A DNA stretch of 58,164 nt from Geopsychrobacter sp. (GTDB lineage Bacteria > Desulfobacterota > Desulfuromonadia > Desulfuromonadales > Geopsychrobacteraceae). The notes under the pieces were generated by a model, which saw only the letters and a program-made list of their open reading frames with translations, was not told the origin of the DNA and did no database searches. Shown here piece by piece: positions 52,643 to 58,164 of the stretch. The first letter of the stretch is position 1, and the number at the start of each line of letters is the position of its first letter. The stretch covers positions 1 through 58,164 of the forward strand of contig JAAXQE010000067.1 of assembly GCA_012974425.1 (NCBI GenBank). The letters run 5' to 3'. Both the position numbers and the translations under genes were made by a program.

Positions 52643-53282
52643 TGATGGTCGTACAATTCAACCCGTTTCAAAAAATAGAGCTACTCATTTTTTGAAACGG
52701 ATATACGTCTGGGTCCTTTCGTGGGCGGATACTCCTTATGGCGTTCCGGTGCTTGTTATATTAGCCTTTGCCGAGGCATCTTTTTTTCCGATTCCACCTG
52801 ACGTTCTTCTGATCGCTCTCAGCTTGGCCCGGCCACGGCATGCCCTGCGCTATGCATTTGCGGCAACCATAGGTTCGGTTTGCGGCGGAGTCTTAGGTTA
52901 CGGTATTGGTTACGGTGTCTGGTCGGTTGCTGCAGATTGGTTCTTTGCCTATGTTCCGGGCTTTACTCCTGAACTATTTCAGAAGGTAGGAAATCTTTTT
53001 GCGCGCTACGACTTCTGGACCGTCTTTGCTGCTGGCTTTACCCCGATCCCGTATAAGGTTTTTACTATCTCGGCGGGCGCTTTCGGCATCAATCTGCCTA
53101 TCTTTGTTATCGCATCGTTGATCAGTCGCGCACTGCGTTTTTATCTTGTGGCTGGATTGCTCCGTATCTATGGTGATAGGGCGCGTAACTTTATTGAACG
53201 CTATTTTAACCTGCTGACCATGTTGGCTTTGTTGTTGGTCATTGTCGTTCTAGTCATTTGGAATTTTTTCCCGTATAACTAA
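52620..53282 (+). CDS. yqaA: DedA/YqaA-family (SNARE-associated) membrane protein
   Basis: 220 aa with about five hydrophobic segments. FAEASFFPIPPDVLLIALSLARP and FTPIPYKVFTISAGAFGI are family hallmarks; related DedA proteins are proposed lipid flippases. Starts at ATG 52620 inside pcm; ATG 52635 is in frame and equally possible. It separates pcm from nlpD, an insertion in the surE-pcm-nlpD-rpoS order of gamma-proteobacteria. The symbol rests on family resemblance. Confidence 0.82.
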   Translation: MAGWAMGNDGRTIQPVSKNRATHFLKRIYVWVLSWADTPYGVPVLVILAFAEASFFPIPPDVLLIALSLARPRHALRYAFAATIGSVCGGVLGYGIGYGVWSVAADWFFAYVPGFTPELFQKVGNLFARYDFWTVFAAGFTPIPYKVFTISAGAFGINLPIFVIASLISRALRFYLVAGLLRIYGDRARNFIERYFNLLTMLALLLVIVVLVIWNFFPYN

Positions 53283-53362
53283 TTCGGCTAAAGTGGAGAG
53301 CGGCAAGAGGCGTTATGGCGGAAATAAGACGACCATCACAGTCGGGAAAGGCAGGGCTCAGC

Positions 53363-54127
53363 ATGCGAATATTGCTGGTTGCCCTTGTTTTGCTGCTGTC
53401 TGGCTGTCTCCGTCAGGGTGTTTATCATGAGGTCAAACCTGGCCAGACTCTCTATCGAATCAGTAAAACATATAAAGTTGAGGAGGCTTATCTGGCTCGG
53501 ATCAACGGCATCCCCAGTCCCAAACGGTTGCGTGTCGGTACGCGACTCTTTATCCCTGATGCAACTCATACCCTGTATGTGCCTGCAACAGTCCCTCGCC
53601 CTAAAACTGAAACTCTGAGCAATACAACCCCCCAAACCAAAATCGCAAGTGGCCCCACCAAGACTGCGTCTGTGCGCAAACCAGCGCAAAAGAGTGCGCC
53701 GGGCCTTAAAAATGCTACGAAACCTAAACTAGTGAATACAAAACCTTCCAAACCCAATGTTAAAATGGATTGGCCGCTGCGCGGTAAAATACTGCGCGCC
53801 TTTGGTCAGAGTGGCAAGGGGGGCGGTAAGGGCGTAGAGATTGCTGCCCAAGAGGGATCCAAGGTCACTGCCGCAGCGGCAGGCAAGGTCATCTACAGTG
53901 GTGATGGCGTGCGGGGGTTTGGGCATCTTATGATATTGCAACATGAAAACGATGTCTTTACGGTCTACGGATTTAATAGTCTGAACCATGTAAAGCAGGG
54001 CCAATTCGTCAGTCAGGGGGAGCGTATCGCCAGTTCGGGACGACCTCCTTCGGGTGAGAGTGCGCGTTTGCATTTCGAAGTACGAGTCGGCAAGCAGGCT
54101 GTCAACCCCATTTTGTACTTGCCATGA
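53363..54127 (+). CDS. nlpD: NlpD-like lipoprotein: LysM plus degenerate LytM (M23) domain
   Basis: 254 aa. Signal MRILLVALVLLLSGC with lipobox LSGC, then a LysM domain (HEVKPGQTLYRISKTYKVEE), a Lys/Pro/Thr-rich linker and a C-terminal M23 domain. The zinc ligands are largely lost: the first His is Lys (GKGVEIAA), Asp is Glu, and HxH reads RLH. E. coli NlpD is degenerate in the same way and activates the amidase AmiC in daughter-cell separation. ATG 53363 makes a clean lipoprotein signal; an in-frame ATG 53315 would add 16 residues. The gene precedes rpoS, as in gamma-proteobacteria. Confidence 0.88.
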   Translation: MRILLVALVLLLSGCLRQGVYHEVKPGQTLYRISKTYKVEEAYLARINGIPSPKRLRVGTRLFIPDATHTLYVPATVPRPKTETLSNTTPQTKIASGPTKTASVRKPAQKSAPGLKNATKPKLVNTKPSKPNVKMDWPLRGKILRAFGQSGKGGGKGVEIAAQEGSKVTAAAAGKVIYSGDGVRGFGHLMILQHENDVFTVYGFNSLNHVKQGQFVSQGERIASSGRPPSGESARLHFEVRVGKQAVNPILYLP

Positions 54128-54212
54128 AAAGCGTTAATCTTTAAACTGGGTTTTGCGGTTCTTTCTAATGAATATTGGTTGGGTGAGATCCTAATCGGTT
54201 AAGGGGGAAGTG

Positions 54213-55196
54213 ATGGTCGAGTATCTGTCGGGCTATGAAGATGGTTTAGAGTCTGATTCTGCATCAGACAACGCTTTTGGTGGGTCTGTCCTTAGCGATT
54301 CCTCGCACGCCACCCTCCCTGGAGCAGCATCAAAAGCCAGTACCGCCACTGTTGAAGAAACCGAACATTCAGCTGATGCAATCAAGCTCTATCTCAAAGA
54401 GATTCAGCGCGGAACACTGTTGACCGCCCAGGATGAACGTGATCTGGCAGAACGTATCGCGACTGGGGATATGGCGGCTCGCGATCGGATGATCGAGTCA
54501 AACCTGCGACTGGTCGTGAAAATTGCCAAGCGCTATATGAATCGTGGCCTCCCCTTCCTGGATCTGATTGAAGAGGGGAATATGGGCCTGATCAAGGCCG
54601 TTGAACGCTTCAAGGTCAGCAAGGGCTGTCGTTTTTCGACCTATGCGACCTGGTGGGTAAGACAGTCGATTGAGCGAGCTCTGGTGAACCAGAGCCGCAC
54701 AATCCGTTTACCGGTGCATGTTGCTGACGATATCAATAAGTTAGTGAAGATCAGTCGCGAACTGGTGCAACGCCTCAAGCGTGAACCCTCTCATGCTGAA
54801 ATTGCACAGGCCATGGGATGTGACGAGCGCTATGTTCGCCGTATGCAGGTCTTGGTTAAGAAGACCTTTTCAATTGAGCATCCGATGGGTGAAAATAGCG
54901 ACTATAGTCTGATCGATACGATCGAGGATAAGTCGGCCGTTGACCCAGAGGCGATAATTCAGGATCTGGATCGTTTTAGTCAGCTACTTGAATGGATGGA
55001 TGATTTATCTGAAACAGAGCGTGAGATACTTGCCTTGCGTTTTGGGCTTAACGACAGGGAACCTCAGACTCTGGATACCATCGGTCAGCAATTTGGGGTA
55101 ACCCGTGAGCGGATTCGCCAGATCGAAGCCAAGAGCTTGAATAAGCTACGTAAGGCCTTGGCCGATAAGATGGCTGGCCAGCAAGATGACGACTGA
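54213..55196 (+). CDS. rpoS: RNA polymerase sigma factor RpoS
   Basis: 327 aa group 2 sigma70 factor. A low-complexity, acidic N-terminal 60 residues is followed by region 1.2 ([13 protein letters not shown]), region 2 ([36 protein letters not shown] and the -10 reading [16 protein letters not shown]), region 3 and the region 4 helix-turn-helix ([21 protein letters not shown]). Too short for RpoD. The gene order surE-pcm-nlpD-rpoS supports RpoS. ATG 54213 is chosen over the abutting GTG 54210; AGGGGG lies 5-6 nt upstream. Confidence 0.93.
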   Translation: MVEYLSGYEDGLESDSASDNAFGGSVLSDSSHATLPGAASKASTATVEETEHSADAIKLYLKEIQRGTLLTAQDERDLAERIATGDMAARDRMIESNLRLVVKIAKRYMNRGLPFLDLIEEGNMGLIKAVERFKVSKGCRFSTYATWWVRQSIERALVNQSRTIRLPVHVADDINKLVKISRELVQRLKREPSHAEIAQAMGCDERYVRRMQVLVKKTFSIEHPMGENSDYSLIDTIEDKSAVDPEAIIQDLDRFSQLLEWMDDLSETEREILALRFGLNDREPQTLDTIGQQFGVTRERIRQIEAKSLNKLRKALADKMAGQQDDD

Positions 55197-55237
55197 GCCT
55201 ATTCTTTTTTGCCAAGCCTCAATTGGAGTAACGCAAT

Positions 55238-55753
55238 ATGGACCAACTCAAGAAAATTATTCGCGACATCCCTGATTTCCCCAAAAAGGGTGTCGTCTTT
55301 AAAGACATTACGACTCTGCTGTCAGATGCGCGGAGCTTTCATCGTATGATCGATCTGCTGGCTCATCGCTATGTTGGTGAAAAAATTGATCAGATTGTTG
55401 GCATTGAAGCCCGAGGATTCATCCTCGGTTCCGCTCTCGCCTATAAGCTTGGTACCGGGATTACTCTGGTTCGCAAGCCTGGTAAGCTGCCCTATAAAAC
55501 CCGCAGTATCGATTACGAGCTTGAGTATGGTACCGATACCCTTGAGATTCACGAAGATGCCTTTAAATCGGGTGATCGGGTAATCGTTGCTGACGATCTT
55601 CTTGCAACCGGTGGAACCATGGCCGCTGTCGTCGACCTTGTTGCGCAGGCCGGTGTCGAGATCCACGAGTGTGCCTTCATGGCTGAAATCGAGTTTTTGA
55701 ATGGTCGTGTAAAACTACCTGAAGGGAAGGTCTACAGCCTCCTCAAGTTCTGA
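55238..55753 (+). CDS. apt: Adenine phosphoribosyltransferase
   Basis: 171 aa; salvages adenine with PRPP to AMP. The PRPP motif [13 protein letters not shown] spans 115-127; [14 protein letters not shown] (55-68) and the N-terminal [16 protein letters not shown] are family blocks. GGAG about 12 nt before the ATG. Follows rpoS by 41 bp. Confidence 0.97.
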   Translation: MDQLKKIIRDIPDFPKKGVVFKDITTLLSDARSFHRMIDLLAHRYVGEKIDQIVGIEARGFILGSALAYKLGTGITLVRKPGKLPYKTRSIDYELEYGTDTLEIHEDAFKSGDRVIVADDLLATGGTMAAVVDLVAQAGVEIHECAFMAEIEFLNGRVKLPEGKVYSLLKF

Positions 55754-55806
55754 TCTGGGAGGTGAATGGTGTAATTTTCTCGCCTTTCGCCTCGCGTTTC
55801 TCAATC

Positions 55807-55835
55807 TTGTTTTTTTCAAACTTATCCTGTATAAC
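55807..55835 (+). promoter_or_regulatory. Promoter of tRNA-Arg(CCT)
   Basis: TTGTTT (55807-55812), 17-bp spacer, TATAAC (55830-55835), 10 bp before the tRNA 5' end. Good -10 box and spacing; the -35 box is fair. Confidence 0.65.
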
Positions 55836-55845
55836 CCCATGCCAT

Positions 55846-55922
55846 GACTCCGTAGCTCAGCTGGATAGAGCAGCCGCCTCCTAAGCGGCAGGCCGGGCGT
55901 TCGAATCGCCCCGGGGTCGCCA
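55846..55922 (+). tRNA. tRNA-Arg (anticodon CCT)
   Basis: 77 nt with encoded CCA. Acceptor GACTCCG pairs with CGGGGTC (one T-G pair); D arm GCTCAGCTGGATAGAGC; anticodon arm GCCGC, CTCCTAA, GCGGC with anticodon CCT; T arm GGGCG, TTCGAAT, CGCCC. Reads the AGG arginine codon. A terminator follows. Confidence 0.97.
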
Positions 55923-55937
55923 TTAAATATTAAGCAT

Positions 55938-55970
55938 AAAAGGTTTGCCATTGGCAGACCTTTTATTTTT
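55938..55970 (+). terminator. Terminator after tRNA-Arg
   Basis: AAAAGGT-T-TGCC, ATT loop, GGCA-G-ACCTTTT (one internal mismatch), then TTTTT at 55966-55970. Ends the tRNA transcript; the A-rich 5' side would let it work in reverse too. Confidence 0.8.
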
Positions 55971-56044
55971 CACGTCTTGCACCTTAGGATGATTAAGTTT
56001 AAATTTAGACAGTTTCATTGTTCCATCGCGCTAGTGAAAACTAT

Positions 56045-56056
56045 GGGCTTTAGCCC
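56045..56056. repeat. Short palindrome GGGCT-TT-AGCCC
   Basis: 5-bp arms around two bases. First of four inverted repeats in the otherwise gene-free spacer 55971-56265 between tRNA-Arg and ugd. Confidence 0.6.
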
Positions 56057-56083
56057 AAGCCTTTTTCGGTGCTACTCTTTTTT

Positions 56084-56151
56084 GTCATTCCCGCGAAGGC
56101 GGGAATCCAGTGGCTGTTTGAGGTTTGGATCCCCGCCTTCGCGAGGATGAC
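56084..56151. repeat. REP/MITE-like inverted-repeat element
   Basis: Two 26-bp arms (56084-56109 and 56126-56151) match in inverted orientation at 23 of 26 positions, separated by 16 bp; the left arm begins GTCATTCCCGCGAAGGCGGG. Each arm also has an internal hairpin with a GAAG loop (TTCCCGC / GCGGGAA on the left). The core resembles a repeat widely dispersed between genes in many proteobacteria. No open frame inside; probably non-autonomous. Confidence 0.8.
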
Positions 56152-56179
56152 GATTGATAGGTAGTGCTTTTGTTTGTTA

Positions 56180-56194
56180 GGGACTTTCAGTCCC
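56180..56194. repeat. Short palindrome GGGACT-TTC-AGTCCC
   Basis: Perfect 6-bp arms with a 3-nt loop; can form a small hairpin in either transcript. 28 bp after the larger element. Confidence 0.6.
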
Positions 56195-56203
56195 GATAGG
56201 AAC

Positions 56204-56224
56204 CTATGCTTTTTCAGTGCATAG
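56204..56224. repeat. Short inverted repeat CTATGC...GCATAG
   Basis: Perfect 6-bp arms with a 9-nt loop, ending 41 bp before ugd. Could be a leader hairpin of ugd or part of the repeat cluster. Confidence 0.5.
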
Positions 56225-56265
56225 TTGATCAGTTCATTTAAGTGTTACAGGCAAGGGGATAAGCG

Positions 56266-57606
56266 ATGAATTTGACCGTAATCGGGACCGGCTATGTCGG
56301 TCTGGTCACCGGTACCTGTTTTGCCGAAATGGGCAATAATGTAGTCTGTGTTGATGTAGATCAGGCAAAGGTTGAAGGCCTCAGGCAAGGGAAACTGCCA
56401 ATCTATGAGCCGGGACTCGAGCCTCTGGTGCTACGCAACGCCGAGCAGGGACGTCTGCGTTTTACCACCGCGTTGGCGGAAGCCATGGATAAAACCGAGG
56501 TATTTTTCATTGCGGTTGGGACCCCCCCCGGTGAGGATGGCTCAGCTGACTTGAAGTATGTTCAGGCTGTCGCTTGCGAAATAGGCGGGCTGCTGCAGAA
56601 CTATGCGGTGATTGTCGATAAGTCGACCGTACCGGTTGGTACCGCTGAACTGGTCCGTCAGACCGTGCAAGTCGAACTTGATAGGCGCGGTGTGGACGTT
56701 TCATTCGATGTGGTCAGTAACCCTGAGTTTCTGAAAGAAGGGGCGGCGATCGAAGATTTCATGAAGCCTGATCGTGTGGTAATCGGCAGCGATAGCGACA
56801 AGGCTCGTGAACTCATGCGTCAGCTCTATGCTCCGTTTAATCGCAATCATGAACGGACCATTTATATGGGGGTACGTGACGCTGAGATGACGAAATATGC
56901 CGCCAACTCTATGCTGGCGACCAAGATCAGCTTTATCAATGAAATTGCCAACCTGTGTGAAAAACTCGATGTGGACGTAGAAAATGTGCGGAAAGGGATC
57001 GGCTCAGATTCCCGTATCGGCATGTCATTCATTTATCCCGGTTGTGGCTATGGCGGCTCTTGCTTCCCTAAAGATGTTCAGGCTCTCATCCGGATGGCAG
57101 AGGCTACAGGTTTTGATGCGGCCCTGCTCAAGGCTGTTGAGGCACGTAATATGTCACAAAAAGGCTGGATCGCAGATCGGGTCAAGGAACGTTTTGGGGA
57201 CGATTTAAGTGACAAAACCTTTGGCATCTGGGGACTCTCCTTTAAGCCTGGCACGGATGATATGCGCGAAGCACCGGCAATCGTACTGCTTGCTGACTTA
57301 CTTGCAGCAGGAGCGCGGATTTTGGCTTACGATCCTGTTGCCATGGAGACGGCTCGTGAGGAATTACCCGCAGAATGGTATGAGTCTGATTCATTGGTAT
57401 TGACCGATCATCAGTACGATGCTCTGCAGGGTGTTGACGCTATGTTGCTGGTCACAGAATGGAAGCCGTTCCGGAATCCGGACTTAGATGCAATGAAGCG
57501 TTTGATGAAGCAATACATTATTATCGATGGCCGAAATCAATATGATCCGAAACTGATCCGTGATGCAGGTTTTGAATACACCGGAGTTGGGCGCAGTAAT
57601 GCCTGA
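56266..57606 (+). CDS. ugd: UDP-glucose 6-dehydrogenase
   Basis: 446 aa; oxidises UDP-glucose to UDP-glucuronate with NAD, feeding capsule, exopolysaccharide or LPS sugars. NAD motif GTGYVGL (7-13), catalytic Cys266 in GYGGSCFPKD, and the central KYAANSMLATKISFINE. C-terminal UDP-binding domain present. AAGGGG lies about 8 nt before the ATG. Ends 8 bp inside the thioesterase gene. Confidence 0.97.
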   Translation: MNLTVIGTGYVGLVTGTCFAEMGNNVVCVDVDQAKVEGLRQGKLPIYEPGLEPLVLRNAEQGRLRFTTALAEAMDKTEVFFIAVGTPPGEDGSADLKYVQAVACEIGGLLQNYAVIVDKSTVPVGTAELVRQTVQVELDRRGVDVSFDVVSNPEFLKEGAAIEDFMKPDRVVIGSDSDKARELMRQLYAPFNRNHERTIYMGVRDAEMTKYAANSMLATKISFINEIANLCEKLDVDVENVRKGIGSDSRIGMSFIYPGCGYGGSCFPKDVQALIRMAEATGFDAALLKAVEARNMSQKGWIADRVKERFGDDLSDKTFGIWGLSFKPGTDDMREAPAIVLLADLLAAGARILAYDPVAMETAREELPAEWYESDSLVLTDHQYDALQGVDAMLLVTEWKPFRNPDLDAMKRLMKQYIIIDGRNQYDPKLIRDAGFEYTGVGRSNA

Positions 57607-58015
57607 TGCCGCACCGTTTAATGTCGAGGCAGATTCTGGTTGTTTTGTTTGTGGGGTTGATAACCCGGCAGGGCTGAACGCACGCTTTGATGTACATCGA
57701 GAGAATGGATCTGCTTCGGCCCAGTTAACCCTTGGACAACAATATCAGGGCTGGAAAGACGTAATCCATGGCGGTATTTTGGCCACCTTGCTCGATGAAG
57801 TCGCTATCTATGCTTGTCGCAGTCGGGGGGAGCAGTTTGTTACAGTCGAGATAAGTGTTCGTTTCCGCAAGCCGGTCCCAGTTGGCAGTCTTATCGATCT
57901 AAGGGGGCAGATTGTCGAAAACAAACGGAAAATATTTTCTGTGAAATCCAAGATTGAGATCGATGGGATTCTCTATGCCGAGGCCACCGTTAGAGTCATG
58001 TGCCTCGATTCATAG
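57599..58015 (+). CDS. Hotdog-fold thioesterase (PaaI-like)
   Basis: 138 aa. The hotdog core has VIHGGILATLLDEVAIYA, with the Gly-Gly and Asp/Glu expected in PaaI-type thioesterases, and a strand-rich C-terminal half (VEISVRFRKPVPVGSLIDLRG). The N-terminal GCFVCGVDNPAGLN is common in this subgroup. Presumed substrate an acyl-CoA; not identifiable further. ATG 57599 gives a normal length and overlaps ugd by 8 bp; an upstream in-frame ATG at 57560 lies deep in ugd. Confidence 0.85.
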   Translation: MPDAAPFNVEADSGCFVCGVDNPAGLNARFDVHRENGSASAQLTLGQQYQGWKDVIHGGILATLLDEVAIYACRSRGEQFVTVEISVRFRKPVPVGSLIDLRGQIVENKRKIFSVKSKIEIDGILYAEATVRVMCLDS

Positions 58016-58045
58016 GATTAAAGATATTTATCACCTTGTCTTTAA

Positions 58046-58074
58046 TTGACAGGCTAGGATGTTGCTGCTATAAA
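58046..58074 (+). promoter_or_regulatory. Promoter of tRNA-Val(CAC)
   Basis: Perfect TTGACA (58046-58051), 17-bp spacer, TATAAA (58069-58074), 15 bp before the tRNA. Among the best sigma70 matches in the window. Confidence 0.85.
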
Positions 58075-58089
58075 GATGCTCCATTTCTT

Positions 58090-58164
58090 GGGCGTTTAGC
58101 TCAGCGGGAGAGCATTCGCCTCACACGCGAAGGGTCGCTGGTTCAATCCCAGCAACGCCCACCA
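58090..58164 (+). tRNA. tRNA-Val (anticodon CAC)
   Basis: 75 nt with encoded CCA, ending on the last base of the window. Acceptor GGGCGTT pairs with AACGCCC; anticodon arm TTCGC, CTCACAC, GCGAA with anticodon CAC; T arm GCTGG, TTCAATC, CCAGC. Reads GUG; the GAC isoacceptor is at 43471. Confidence 0.97.

Overview
The window looks like chromosome of a Desulfuromonadales-type bacterium (former Deltaproteobacteria; Desulfuromonas/Pelobacter/Geobacter relatives). This is inferred from gene content and order: a PSP1-family gene beside holB and tmk; DUF4388 and ExeA-like proteins inside a chemosensory-type cluster; pheST-ihfA-merR; and surE-pcm-yqaA-nlpD-rpoS. I cannot name the species. GC looks close to 50%. 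I saw no prophage, insertion sequence, CRISPR array or other clear foreign island; most of the window is core housekeeping sequence. || Layout. 1-2703 (minus): tmk-holB-PSP1 operon, divergent from 2771-5835 (plus) rnc-era-der, with good sigma70-type promoters facing both ways. 5938-18736 (plus): a compact chemosensory-like cluster with no chemoreceptor. It runs DUF4388-receiver-GAF protein, CheY, CheA, ExeA-like ATPase, CheW, CheY, CheW, zinc-ribbon/pseudo-receiver protein, HEAT-repeat protein, CheR, CheB, coiled-coil GAF protein, CheY. 18838-23243: infA, then leuS-lptE-holA. 23293-23556 (minus): rpsT. 23747-25324: murJ. 25355-26678 (minus): mazG and fxsA. 26914-33158: yceD-rpmF-plsX-fabH-fabD-fabG-acpP-fabF, the L32/fatty-acid superoperon. 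33167-41325: rpiB-glyA-dCMP deaminase-nrdR-ribD-ribE-ribBA-ribH-nusB-hom, ended by a 22-bp terminator stem shared with a convergent acyl-CoA synthetase (41391-43247, minus). 43471-50493: tRNA-Val(GAC), thrS, infC-rpmI-rplT, pheS-pheT. 50593-55753: ihfA, merR-like, surE-pcm-yqaA-nlpD-rpoS, apt. 55846-58164: tRNA-Arg(CCT), a hairpin- and repeat-rich spacer, ugd, a hotdog thioesterase and tRNA-Val(CAC), which ends exactly at the window edge. || How the genes work together. Much of the window is translation (IF1, IF3, S20, L20, L32, L35, Leu/Thr/Phe-tRNA synthetases, three tRNAs, Era, Der, RNase III), envelope building (LptE, MurJ, fatty-acid synthesis, Ugd, NlpD) and riboflavin/one-carbon/dNTP metabolism. 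The regulatory interest lies in three places: the receptor-less chemosensory cluster, which carries unusual accessory proteins and is the best candidate for an incompletely described system; the weak start codons of translation genes (infC on ATA, infA on TTG, rpsT on GTG); and several inverted repeats next to operon starts. || Limits: all calls come from reading the sequence and from family knowledge; no database search or folding program was run.
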